A stretch of 64,000 nt of DNA from Aphrocallistes beatrix (Eukaryota > Porifera > Hexactinellida > Sceptrulophora > Aphrocallistidae), in assembly GCA_963281255.1 (NCBI GenBank), contig OY725489.1, forward strand, positions 806,001-870,000. Direction: 5' to 3'. This document shows, in pieces, positions 46,518-56,764 of the stretch (position 1 is its first letter; each line of letters opens with the position of its first letter). Under the pieces are notes generated by a model. It saw only the letters and a program-made list of their open reading frames with translations. It made no database searches and was not told the DNA's origin. A program made the translations under genes and the position numbers.

Positions 46518-49500
46518 ATGGCCACAGCTAGCCTCTTACCTGACATTGTACCAGTGCATGTACGTTCTAATGACGCTGACTGCTCAGAACTGGAAGTGCA
46601 GTGTGAGAGAGAATGGAATGTGGAACGTGTGAAGCAGGAAATAGAACGGAAACACCCTAAACATTACCCTACACATTCACAGGTTAGTTGATATGATTCA
46701 GATATGTATTTAAATCAAACATTGTAGTGTAACTATTTTGAAATAACATATATTTTGTCTAAATCTCTTCAATTCGACTTTTTCATTCTAATTTTTCGTT
46801 TCTTCTTTGGAATTGAAGAATCTTGTACGTCAAGGAAGTCCATATTGGGACCTTTTTTCCGTTTCAATTTCCTCTGACTACAGAAAGAGAGAATTACCTT
46901 CTAATAATACTCGTACAAATTCTGTTATGAATTACCTCTCCGCCATTTCGTTATCAGAAACGGATTTCTCGCTGTCTGAACTCTGTTCCCCTCTTTCCTC
47001 GCTCCCGATAGCCGCCATTTCCTTCTCGACATCGCAATTAAACTTTCCAAACGAGAAGTGTCCATTCTCTACCAGCTCCATACAGCCCGCATAGCTCAGT
47101 ACGTCCGTTTCGGTTCCTCTCCTGTCCACTTCCGGAGGGCTACTCGCGTACCAAGCATCCTCTGGTGCTATTCTGTTCTCCTCTGCTGCCTCCTCATTGG
47201 CCATGCGTCTCCGCATGAACTTCAGACCCATGAGGGTGCGAGACAGCTGTTTCGGACCTTTCTCTCTTGTGCCTTTCTTTAGAGAAGACATTTCTAATAT
47301 CTAACAACGTTCATAAGGGACGGAGCAGTTTTGAGTGGTCAGACCTGACTGCCTAACCGATTCCACCGGTCTGGATATTGCATTTCTGCGAAATAATAGC
47401 CTACATATTAGTACCATTGATACTTTCATTTTGTAATGTATGAGTAAATTTCTCAAATATACAATTACATTCGAAGTCATTTTTTTGTTCAATTGATTTC
47501 ATAGCCTCGGCGACAAAAAAAAACGACGGACAAAAAAACTTTTTTGTAATTGAGTTACTAATACAGTCAGGGTCGCTTATTGTGAACCACCAAGGGGTCA
47601 AAAAATCTGTTCATAATAGAGATACTTCATAGTAAGCGAACTTGATTCAATACAAATCCTGTCTAGGGAATGAAATTGGGACCAGGAGGTTAGTTCATAA
47701 TAAACGAATGTTCATATTAAGCAACCCTGACTGTAATAATAAAACAATGTTTTTTCTAAGTCGTTTTACAGCGACCAAGAAAACACAATCCCGACTTAGA
47801 CGATATTCCTAGGAATTTGAACTTCCGGTCTGCAGAGTTAAACTAATTGTATACTTAGCTATGAATAGAATGGACCCAGGTCATTAGTGTTATTAACCCT
47901 ACTTGGACTTGGGGTATTTTCTATTTATAGTAAATACCCCAAACTTGTATGGCTTCCCCATTGAAAATGGCTTAAACCGAAAATGACGCAACACGTTCCT
48001 GTGGCAAGCGTGGGATTATAACAAGTGTTTATCATAGGATTTATTTACATGTCGGCTGCCGATGATACTTATCTTGTAGAGGGTTTTTTGTCCGATAGAA
48101 ATCAAATCAGGCTTCAAAGCTTTTAAAATCTCATCGATATATAAGATAGAATATGTTAATAATAACTTTATATGCAAAGAACGTGCATGTAGTATGCCCC
48201 CGAATTTACTGTAATCTTCCATTTAGTATTTACGTACTTCACGAAATCAACATTTCATAAAATTAATAATATGAATGGCTAGCTAATGCAGTAACAACAC
48301 AACTAATGCTATCATTGTTCTAAACTCAGCTTCCTTTATAAAAAACATCAAACCTCACTCTGATGACTTGAAAGAAGTGTGACAGTTGTTAAATCAATAA
48401 TTAAGGCTTTAATAAAAGGAGCAAACCAATTTCTTAGTCCCATTTTAAATGCAAATGTATAACACTAGAGCGTAGGTGGAATGGACAGTTGATTCTCCCA
48501 CTCGAACAAGGAGCTGTACGGACTGATCACGAGTGTAGAGTTCTGGATCACGACTGGGGTTTCCCAACCATGGACCACTCCATCCTGTGTCGAGACACCT
48601 TCCTGGGACTTGTGAGGGAAGGGACTGGGAGGCCGTGGAGGGGTAGCGCCTAGCGGACTCGGTGTCCCTTGTTCCCTCACCGGTTCTAACGATGTGTCTG
48701 TGGTTGGTTTATATTGTAAGTGTGTATTTGTTCTCGCTGTAGGCTCGAATCCCGCATGTGGGAGGTGTTCATTGCGGTTTATTTGTGTTTGAGAATTGAT
48801 ATAATTATTCTTTTTATGCGTGGCCTTCTCAAAAAGTGTTTTCGAAGGTTTCGCGTGCTCATGGTGCGTGGATGTGTGATTCATAAGATGAACTTTGCTG
48901 AGTGGGATCGAGACTAGAAATGAAGATTGTGAATAAGTCGTGGCTGTAGAGGAAGATGGTAACGTGTGATAATCATTGGAATGTACTCGAGTTATATGTG
49001 TAGTAGTAGTAGCTTCATGCAGTCTGTGTGGGAGTCGCCTGTCTCCGTTGACGAGTCCAGTTTTATTGTTGGTCCCCTGTCGACGCTGTTGCTCCTCAAA
49101 CCAAGAACGGACTAACCGCTTTAGTCGCTTGGCCAGAGCTTTATCTTCCACATTTTTTCTAATAGCATTGATCTGAGTCAAAATTTCCGTTTTTTGCATC
49201 AGGTCATCCGAGTTTTTGTCATAACCTTCAAGGAAATCGACTACTTTGACAAACATCGCAAGGTCCTTAATATGCCCTGTGCTGAAGTTAACCGATATTT
49301 TAAGCTGATCGATGTAAGTGTTGAGATTGCCAGAGGCTGACATCTAGCACTCTGAACTATTCATGCGATACAGTGGACACTGTAGGCTAGTGGGACACGA
49401 ATTGGAGTTGTCAGATATAATGTTATGCCTCAAGTAAGCTAAGGGGAAACTCCTAAATCTCTAAATTTTGGTTCTATTTGCCTACGACGATCAGTGGTCA

Positions 49501-51795
49501 AAAAGAACATCGAAGCTTTAGCAAAGATTAAAGTTTCAATCTTGTTAATTTATGCAAATTTTTCGGTTAAAAACTAGTGCAATATTCAATTCTTTTAGTC
49601 AGTATTCCTCCTTTACGCTCTACTATACTAGTTCTCTCTTAATTTGTCTAGAGCTTTGTAAAATTTGTGCCCTAAGGCTTCATAACATATACCCACCCCT
49701 CCTACCCTCAAACTTGGAGTTGATACCCATTTTCCTCCACTAATACGTTCCTTTCAAAATGTCCCACTTCACCACTAACTTAGACAATTTACAAAATTAC
49801 CTGTTTACTATCTCGCCATTCTTACCACTTTTGCCACATATAAATACAAACAATACAATTATAATACAAATTCGCCACTTAGACTTGAGTTGAATATTCT
49901 AAGCCCTTCTATTTGATAATTTCACTATTGCTTAGTGAAATGGTAATATAAGAAAGAGCAGAAGAGATGGGATGTTTCATAGCTTCATTTACTGCTTCTA
50001 TTTGTGTTATAAGTAAACTGTTAATTTTACTTAACGATTTGCAAACATTTACATCATACACTATTTAAATTAGAGCATTTCGAGAAAACTATTTTTGGGA
50101 AATATTTACTTAGATATTTACAGTTATTGATACAGAATGAACAATCGACTGGAGCATGGGTAATTCAATGATAGAAACTTGACACAGTTTGTATATAGTC
50201 CATCTTTTAATGTGAATAGACTGTGTTTCAAGGTGATCTACTATTGCGGACATCGCGTTTCAGATTCAGAATTATTGGTCAACTTATTCCAAACAGAACA
50301 CAACCAACATCCAAATAGCAACCCTCAGCACACCCTATGGTTGGGTGTTGTGATGGAGAATAAGGTGTTCCAAGAGTTCCTATCTCTCCCCAAGCCGGAC
50401 ACTGCATATCCTGAGCCTGAGTACCCTTGCATGGACAGTACACACCCCTACTTCTCTGCTCTCAAGTACTATAACTACCTAACTAGCGCGCAGACTCAAA
50501 TGAAATCGACCTTTCAAGATGTTAACACTACCAGTCCGCAAAAGAGTATGTTACATTTTTTTAATTAATAAGCTTAGTGATCTTCTGGTACCAGTAAAAA
50601 TATAGGTTGGAGTGTTGGGGAAATTATCTGAGTAACTGGAATAGATATAGGCCTGAGGGGTTACCAATCTACCATCAAGGAATTATCTAGGAGCACGAGA
50701 CGCTCCTTTAGGCGTATGATTTTAATCCCGAAAGTGTTTAGGAGCGTGAAATTTTAGAATATTACCCAATTTACCCTAGATTATAATGTTATTTATCGAT
50801 TTAGGCGTATGAAAATTTATGGGTTCGAGATTAGGTTCATGTCTATGGAGGGCTGTATAATTCCCTGATTACCATATACTTAGTTTCCAAGAATTTCTAC
50901 TGGCATTCCCATACTATTCTCATAGAATTATAATTCATCGAAACTCTGTGAAAATAATTAAGGAAATCCCTATGATGTATGTAGTATAATCATTTGTGAA
51001 ATTATTATAAGAAATAATTAACTTAGCGCATTGATTAGTAAACAAATGCGAATGAGAATCAGAGATATTACTGTGTAAGTTTGATCTTTCATAACTGTAA
51101 CTTATTTCCCAGCTGAAATTGCCGAAGCAGAGACTGCTCCCCCTGTCAGAGAGGCAGAAGTTAATCCAGAGGGACCCCGCGCCGATCAGAGAGGGGAGGG
51201 AGGCCCGGAACAAGAGGGGGACGATTTCAACTTCTTAGGAGGCCGTCTAGACAGAGCACAGGGGATAGGGGCAGAAGAAGTTCAGGAACAGAATGCGATT
51301 ATCAACGCAATCACCTTATTAGTCCGTCTGTCACTCTTCCTGTACATCACCTATCACTTCGCGCCTCAGTACAAGTTCTATTTGGTTATCGGGTTCAGTG
51401 TTGTCATGTTCATATACCAGCTCGGCCTGTTCAGAATTAACCGAGTCAACATACGGAGGTACCAAGTGGTTGAAGAAGAAGTGAGAGTGAGGGGGGAAGA
51501 GAGGAGGAATAATGATAATAATCCCGAACAAAGTACGGATGTGAATCCAGGGGAAACTACACCCAGCGAATCTGTACCTACAGCCACTGAAGTAGCTCCA
51601 AATACAGATGGAACAGGAACAGGAGGAGAGAATGCTGAAATCAGTATAGCCGGACCGGAAGTGCACGAAAATACACCGATCCCGGAAGCGAACCCTGGCA
51701 ACAGTATAATAGGAGTTCTGAAATCTGTAGTCACTCTACTCTACAATCTCTTCTTATCGTTCAATCCTGAGTTCAATGTTCAAGAAGTTCAGTGA
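46518..51795 (+). CDS. HERPUD: HERPUD-like ER stress protein; intron 1 hosts two genes
   Basis: Ubiquitin-like ER membrane protein that supports ER-associated degradation. Exons 46518-46682, 50233-50545 and 51113-51795 join in phases 0 and 1 to 386 residues (human HERPUD1 has 391). The ubiquitin-like domain spans exons 1-2: VPVHVRSNDADCSELEVQCE, then VIYYCGHRVSDSELL, aligned with the family's RLIYSGKLL. The middle has NYLTSAQTQM. Exon 3 has a Glu/Pro/Gly linker, two adjacent hydrophobic spans (ITLLVRLSLFLYITY and FYLVIGFSVVMFIYQL, about 222-262), and an acidic Pro-rich tail ending in a VVTLLYNLFLSF segment. Intron 1 (3,550 bp) holds MPHOSPH6 and MED26 on the opposite strand. Confidence 0.88.
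46769..47291 (-). CDS. MPHOSPH6: M-phase phosphoprotein 6 (exosome cofactor), nested in HERPUD intron 1
   Basis: Nuclear RNA-exosome cofactor (Mpp6) that tethers the MTR4 helicase for rRNA processing. Two exons on the minus strand, 47291-46936 and 46877-46769, joined in phase 2 (NEMAE/SQRK), encode 154 residues (human 160). Motifs: LSRTLMGLKFMRRRM at the N-terminus (the MTR4-binding arch motif), PEDAWYA, the core GHFSFGKFNCDVEKEM (family: GRMSFRGFNPEVEKLM), then DNEMAERS and a Lys/Arg-rich C-terminus KKKRKIRMKKSN. It lies 86 bp downstream of HERPUD exon 1, opposite strand. Confidence 0.92.
47564..47733. mobile_element. MITE, family CAGTCAGGGTCGC (copy 2, intact)
   Basis: 170 bp flanked by TA. 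The ends CAGTCAGGGTCGCTTATTGT and ATTAAGCAACCCTGACTG are inverted. Internal TTCATAATAGAGATACTTCA is shared with copies at 249 and 59517. In HERPUD intron 1, between MPHOSPH6 and MED26. Confidence 0.85.
47877..48012 (+). repeat. Dispersed GGCTTCCCC repeat (copy 3)
   Basis: Has TTTTCTATTTATAGTAAATA, ATGGCTTCCCCATTGAAAAT and GGCTTAAACCGAAAATGACG, matching 42306-42530. The internal GGGGTATTTTCTATT / AAATACCCC arms pair. Confidence 0.6.
48013..48464. other. Spacer in HERPUD intron 1
   Basis: AT-rich, between the repeat at 47877 and MED26. No gene seen. Confidence 0.4.
48465..49343 (-). CDS. MED26: Mediator subunit MED26, nested in HERPUD intron 1
   Basis: A 292-residue single-exon protein. MED26 links Mediator to TFIID and elongation factors. 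The N-terminal TFIIS-N (LW) domain at about 25-95 reads MFVKVVDFLEGYDKNSDDLM, LTQINAIRKNVEDKALAKRLKRLVRSWFE, matching the four-helix bundle with its LVRSW signature. A Thr/His/Ser-rich linker (about 95-240) has no clear domain. The C-terminal DGVVHGWETPVVIQNSTLVI SPY is similar to the conserved MED26 C-terminal helix region that docks on Mediator. Much shorter than vertebrate MED26 (about 600). TFIIS-N domains also occur in TCEA and elongin A, but the lack of their other domains and the C-terminal match favour MED26. Confidence 0.8.
   Translation of the reverse strand: MSASGNLNTYIDQLKISVNFSTGHIKDLAMFVKVVDFLEGYDKNSDDLMQKTEILTQINAIRKNVEDKALAKRLKRLVRSWFEEQQRRQGTNNKTGLVNGDRRLPHRLHEATTTTHITRVHSNDYHTLPSSSTATTYSQSSFLVSIPLSKVHLMNHTSTHHEHAKPSKTLFEKATHKKNNYINSQTQINRNEHLPHAGFEPTARTNTHLQYKPTTDTSLEPVREQGTPSPLGATPPRPPSPFPHKSQEGVSTQDGVVHGWETPVVIQNSTLVISPYSSLFEWENQLSIPPTL
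49344..50232. other. Rest of HERPUD intron 1
   Basis: AT-rich. It should include the MED26 promoter near 49344. A C/T-rich stretch near 49690-49740 is noted. No further exon found. Confidence 0.4.
50676..50867. mobile_element. hAT-like MITE, 192-bp family (copy 2)
   Basis: In HERPUD intron 2. The ends CAAGGAATTATCTAGGAGC and GGCTGTATAATTCCCTG are inverted. Flanks TCTACCAT and ATTACCAT agree at 6 of 8 positions. Same length as the copy at 10004-10195. Confidence 0.8.
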
Positions 51796-52520
51796 TGCTC
51801 TCTGCTCTGTTTTTATAATGTACATGTATACGTATGCATATAGTGTTTGTATACATAAATAATCAATGAGTAGTATTAAATAAAGCCAGATTAATTCATA
51901 ATAATAAGATCCCATTCACAATGGTTCACTTTTCCGTTAGTGACTCGTTGATTTAAAATCTAGTTTTCTCAACTAATCAAGCATGCTATTATTAATGGTA
52001 TGGTATTATTAAACCATATGATATGAGTGGAACTCTCTAATCGGGGGGGGGGGGGGGGGCTTGGGTCCCATAATTTGGATACTGATCCCAATTTCCTATT
52101 TCTGGGAGATGAAAATTGTGACTAATTTTAATTATCTGAAAAATATAATACACTTTCTCTTAGTTCGATTGTATCTCATACCTATGGCACTATGGAGCAC
52201 TTAAAAGCAAAGTAGAAGTGCTAGGAGATGTTGGAATGACTTAGGCCAAAGCCTTAAAGCACAGACTAAAATTGAAACAGACTAAAATTGATAAAATAAA
52301 CAATAAGTCCGTTCATAAAAGTTAATTTAATGGAATTAGATAGTTTCATCAAATGATCTCACCATTCGGAAAGGTTCCCCATCACCAGAGGCCCATTCAT
52401 AGAAGTTCCACGATATATAACTTACTGTATTCATGCACACATACATATGGAATTTCTCTACACGTATATAACAATACAACATATAAGTAGGACTATATGT
52501 ACTCTGAGCTCAAGACAAGG
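51796..52520. other. Convergent intergenic region with a G homopolymer
   Basis: Lies between HERPUD and RNF217, whose 3' ends face each other. A run of 18 G at about 52042-52060 is present. Otherwise AT-rich and featureless. Confidence 0.5.
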
Positions 52521-53426
52521 TTAATAGTGCTGTGTGTCCCAGTGAAACTTAAGCTTGTTCAAGAGCTTATGAAATGCCACTGATATCAGAATGGTCCCGC
52601 CCAATATCACCACAGCCGGAACAAATGGGATGATTAGGAACATAAAAGGCACAGTGAATAACACGATCAGCACTATCTGTGTGATGAAAATGCCTCTTCG
52701 AATCCTTTTCGTAGCCTTCAGGTCCCCTCTGATTAGTTTCCAATCACTCGTACAACCGAGTATACTGTATTTATCATCATGATGTCCGATCAACGGAATG
52801 AAAAGCTGCGACTGTTTCCCGCATAGGTAGCACCAGTGAGTATGACAGCGACTACATGTCATGTTAGGACAGCCTCCGCTCCTCTCGATGAATATTCCAC
52901 AGTAAGGGCAGGGAAACGCGTTCCGTTGTTGTCTGTTCGTTGTCTTCTGCTTGCTCCATTCTTCCACCAGGTTTGATCTTGAAGTCGCGCTTTTGCTACC
53001 TTTACAAGTTGCCCCGTGATGCCAAGGAGCATAGCAATAGAAGCACCAGCTATAGACACAGCCATCGCAGATAACGAGAGAGTTTGGGTTTTCAATAACG
53101 TTGGCTGTCCTTTTCATTCTTCGCAGCTCTTTCTTTGTGCGGGTCGTAATCAAATTACATCTTGGACAGAGTTTCACAGTTGGATCCTTCTTCATGTTAA
53201 TTTTTAATACTAATTGCTTCGCTTCCATACTGCTGGTCATTATTCTCCTCATTATCTGGTTGTTTAAAGTCTTTGTACACTGAAACCCAGGGCAATTTAT
53301 CTTGACATTCCCCTCTCCCAACTGTGTGTTGACATACTGCTTCAGGCAAGGGTCACATATCAGTGAGGAGCAGCAAGGGAGGTTGGTGAGGTCGTTATCA
53401 GGATAGAAGCACACCACACATGTCAT
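52521..53426 (-). CDS. RNF217: RBR E3 ubiquitin ligase, RNF217-like
   Basis: A 301-residue single-exon RING-between-RING ligase. RING1 starts at residue 3: CVVCFYPDNDLTNLPCCSSLICDPCL. The IBR has LCPRCNLI, ICDGCVYSWCFYCYAPWH and CKG. RING2 reads CPYCGIFIERSGGCPNMTCSRC HTHWCYLC, with the catalytic cysteine in GGCPNMTC. After RING2 comes LIGHHDDKYSILGC, which matches RNF217's GDHTSNLSIFGC. A C-terminal hydrophobic hairpin (about 245-290) anchors it in a membrane. The RING2 pattern and length fit RNF217 better than RNF19 or RNF144. ATG at 53424-53426. Confidence 0.9.
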   Translation of the reverse strand: MTCVVCFYPDNDLTNLPCCSSLICDPCLKQYVNTQLGEGNVKINCPGFQCTKTLNNQIMRRIMTSSMEAKQLVLKINMKKDPTVKLCPRCNLITTRTKKELRRMKRTANVIENPNSLVICDGCVYSWCFYCYAPWHHGATCKGSKSATSRSNLVEEWSKQKTTNRQQRNAFPCPYCGIFIERSGGCPNMTCSRCHTHWCYLCGKQSQLFIPLIGHHDDKYSILGCTSDWKLIRGDLKATKRIRRGIFITQIVLIVLFTVPFMFLIIPFVPAVVILGGTILISVAFHKLLNKLKFHWDTQHY

Positions 53427-54276
53427 TGCAAAGCTTAATTAACAGTATTAACACAGTATTTAATTATTATACTCTCTCTGTTATATATTAGCCTTGGAGT
53501 ATATACAACAAAATCTTTTATATAGATACTCCTTGATCCTATGAGAATGATTGAGTTACCATTGTAGGATTAATTTCCAGTAAATTCAATCTCTAATGCA
53601 AGTTCGATATCACTTATGAAATTTATACAAACTTATCTTAGAGTTTTACAACTGGCTTAATAATGCAATTACGGTCAAATGAATATTGCAAATCTACGTA
53701 CTAGTATATATACTATGCAGTATATCTTATCCGATTGGATAACATTATTATTCCTATATCTCTACATTATTATGGTTGAGATAATTTTCAATTGATCAGG
53801 GCATTATACATCCCTCCTAAGATACGCTCCTAGTCTCAAACCCATACATTTTCATACGCCCAAATCTCTAAATAACATTATAATCTAGGGTAAATTGGGT
53901 TAATATTCTAAATTTTCACTCTCCTAAACACTTTCGGGCTTAAAATCATGTGCCTAAAGGAGCATCTCGCGCTCCTAAATAATCCCTTGCAGTTGACCAT
54001 ATGACTGCAATATCTGTATGCATACATATAATGATCATAATCGCACTAATATGTATGCATTTATATGTACGAGTATACTAAATGTCTTCATTACATGATG
54101 GATCACGAGAAGATGTAGGTTTTATGTAAAACTTGCACAATATCTTACAGCAAAGCATCCTATGTAATCATAATTTATTCAACAGAAATCATTTTGTTAA
54201 TCCTTTCATTAATGGTTGAATCAACTGATTTTGATCACATTTGTAAGGTAAAATGCATCACAGAATAGAACTCGGT
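53427..54276. other. Intergenic with one hAT-like MITE
   Basis: Upstream of RNF217 and downstream of the orphan seven-pass gene. The MITE at 53797-53989 is the only element seen. Confidence 0.5.
53797..53989. mobile_element. hAT-like MITE, 192-bp family (copy 3, inverted)
   Basis: Reverse orientation. Starts CAGGGCATTATACATCCC and ends AATAATCCCTTG. Flanks CAATTGAT and CAGTTGAC agree at 6 of 8 positions, consistent with an aged 8-bp duplication. Confidence 0.8.
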
Positions 54277-55419
54277 TTAAACTCTATTTTCAATCAGAAG
54301 GGGCCTTGACTCGTTGGCAGGAGTAAAGGTGATCCTTTTTACTTTCTTCAACTTTTTTCCGATTTTTTGCTTTTTATGGAACTTGTAAATTAAGAAAAAT
54401 GAATACACACTCAGAGATATTACCAATCCGCGACTTAGGCAGATAACAAGACGAGTTGCTATCAGAGAGAAGAGTTGAGTTAAAATCATATTATGTGTCT
54501 CTGTGTAACTGAGTGTAATCCAGTTTTCAACTTCTTTATCATACAATTGTTTTATCCAACAATTCGAGAATAAGAACATTGGCAATATGAACTGGACAAC
54601 GAAAAACTGTAGCAGAGTAGCCATCATGATGATTAAGAGCAAGCTTGAGATGCTAAATAAGATCCTAACCTTGGAGACGAATTTACTATCTGCCGCATCC
54701 ATCTCATCTAAACCACTCAAAATTCCTTCCAGATTATTTTTAATGACACAGTAAGCCGAACCGCAATGGTACATAATAAGAGCCCAGTCGAATAAGATTA
54801 TTAAAGTGGTTAGCACAATGGCCAATGGAATAGTATGTGGAACCAACCACAAAGTACCAATGATAACACTACGGAGTCCAATGAAGGCCAGTACACTGAA
54901 ATCCCGGTTAATTTTAATTGGGCGTGAGCTGAAGTAAGATTTCACAGCGATGGGTATGAGGGCGAGGCTCCAGTAGAATCCCTGGGATAACAGCAGTGTT
55001 GGAGTGAACCAAAACATGTACCACTCGTATTTCCTGTAATAAAACCACTGGCCGGTTTCGTATCCACTTCCATTTGTGGTTTTATTCATCTCGAAAGCGA
55101 CGTAGATATCATACCCGGTCAAACATGCTGTCGCTATTTCCGTCAGAATCCATGCAAAGGCAATTAGTAGAATTGCATATTGTATTATGCGTTTTCTGTG
55201 TAGAGCAGTGACGTAATGCACGCGTAAGGAGTCATTGGGAATGTGACCAGATGTTTTTCGGCATGCGTCCCTTTTCCTTAGCAGCCATAGCGCTATGATA
55301 ATCCAGACTACACAGCACACGATGGAAAGAGGGAGCAGCATCAGCTCTACCCAAATGAGGACAGCCATCATACATTTATTATATATTTCTTCGTAAAGAT
55401 CCGTAGTAGAGTTCTGCAT
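54277..55419 (-). CDS. Orphan seven-pass membrane protein
   Basis: 380 residues, intronless. Seven hydrophobic spans at about 20-48, 77-98, 130-155, 172-195, 200-225, 255-280 and 318-345. Short polar N-terminus with an NST sequon. The loop between spans 2 and 3 has NKTTNGSG sequons and a Tyr/Trp-rich stretch (WFYYRKYEWYMFWF). The cytosolic tail is very basic (KFHKKQKIGKKLKKVKRI). I do not recognise a GPCR family: no DRY or NPxxY motif is evident. It is not clearly related to the three receptors in NFX1 intron 8. I chose the ATG at 55417-55419; the frame is open a little further upstream without an ATG. Confidence 0.6.
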   Translation of the reverse strand: MQNSTTDLYEEIYNKCMMAVLIWVELMLLPLSIVCCVVWIIIALWLLRKRDACRKTSGHIPNDSLRVHYVTALHRKRIIQYAILLIAFAWILTEIATACLTGYDIYVAFEMNKTTNGSGYETGQWFYYRKYEWYMFWFTPTLLLSQGFYWSLALIPIAVKSYFSSRPIKINRDFSVLAFIGLRSVIIGTLWLVPHTIPLAIVLTTLIILFDWALIMYHCGSAYCVIKNNLEGILSGLDEMDAADSKFVSKVRILFSISSLLLIIMMATLLQFFVVQFILPMFLFSNCWIKQLYDKEVENWITLSYTETHNMILTQLFSLIATRLVICLSRGLVISLSVYSFFLIYKFHKKQKIGKKLKKVKRITFTPANESRPLLIENRV

Positions 55420-55908
55420 TTGATGTTGTGTTTTGGGTGATTTCAAGACTATTTAGTTGTGTATATTTATACCATTAGACACCATGATGATGTGATCTGA
55501 AAATATCTCGTGAAACATTACAAAATCAGTCATCTGTCTCTAGTCTGCATATAAATGGAACTCCAGTTCAAAATGATTTAATGGATTACTTGCTGTGTAT
55601 AATACTCATTTATGGAAGTTTAATGTTCTGCTGGTACTCGTAATCCGATTCTCGTAATTACGGATAGAGTCAGGAGACTTGGCCTGAACTTGCATTCATT
55701 TCACAGGTTTTAGCACAGATAATTTTGTCCTTTAAACCAATCCAATCTCAAGTAGTGTGTTTTGACCATATATGGAATAGCTTGACTAGGGATAGCCTCA
55801 TTTATACCCGCTGAATTGTAGACTTTTAAAACCCAAGTGTCCAATCAATTATGAGTCTCTAAATCACATTTTAAATGCTGGCCACATACGTAAATAGAGT
55901 ACAAATTT

Positions 55909-56041
55909 CAGGGTATTATACAGCCCTCGAGAGATACGCAGGTAAATTGGGTATTATTCTGGATTTTCACGCTCCTAAACACTTCGATGCTTAAAATCAT
56001 ACGCCTAAAGGAGTGTCTCGCGCTCCTAGATAGTGACCTTG
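55909..56041. mobile_element. hAT-like MITE, 192-bp family (copy 4, internally deleted)
   Basis: Starts CAGGGTATTATACAGCCCTC and ends CTCCTAGATAGTGACCTTG. It lacks about 60 bp of the middle that the other copies carry. No clear duplication remains. Confidence 0.75.
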
Positions 56042-56412
56042 AATGACCTTGAGTACAATGTATTAGTAATCACATGGCATCAAGCGTAGGGATAAAATGA
56101 ATCGACTGAATATTGTCTTCCCAGCATAATTATGATCAATAAATTTTATTGCTTCGTGCCGTATGTATAGATGTGGCACGCCGTCTATGCATGAATGCCT
56201 CTTCCTATAGAAACTTCACTAAATAGCATACATATTTAACCGTACGTACGTCTATCTGTGAAATCTAGCGTAATGAAAAGTTCATTGTATATGTATCGAT
56301 ATGTTATCATATTTTAATTAAATAAAACCAAGTAAGAGTGTGATGTAGTCTAGCCACTGGTTTATGGACATGATCGACTGGGAATACAATTTTTCACCGG
56401 GAACGGGATTAG

Positions 56413-56630
56413 CAGGCCTCTCAACTCTCACGATTTCGTCTTGTGTCTCACGATTTATAACCATTGTCTATAATACTATATTCTCTTATGTCACGATTTA
56501 TAACCATTGTCTATAATACTATATTCTCTTATGTCACGATTTATAACCACTGTTCGTATACTATTTTCCCACATCTCACGATGTCACTTGCCATCACACG
56601 ATTTAGTTAAATTGCAGGTTGAGAGGCCTG
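56413..56630. mobile_element. MITE with internal 43-bp tandem repeat
   Basis: The ends CAGGCCTCTCAAC and GTTGAGAGGCCTG are perfect inverted complements. Inside, CACGATTTATAACCATTG recurs at 56449, 56492 and 56535 with a 43-bp period. hAT-like ends (CAGG); no exact duplication seen. Confidence 0.75.
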
Positions 56631-56764
56631 GATTAAGTGACATTCCCGGGAAAACATGGATATTTATCAGGACCGGGACAAAAACCGGGATCCCGGTCGT
56701 TTCCTAATAGACAGACAGCACAGGATATGTTCTAAAATGTGTTAAATCCTGATTAGCTGACTCT

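Larger units (their letters stand above)
55420..56764. other. Intergenic with two MITEs and a short tandem repeat
   Basis: Contains the elements at 55909-56041 and 56413-56630. Probable promoters at both ends; no gene seen. Confidence 0.5.

Noticed and set aside
50935-51213. Minus-strand frames opposite HERPUD exon 3
   Set aside because: Shadow frames of the coding strand with no domain.
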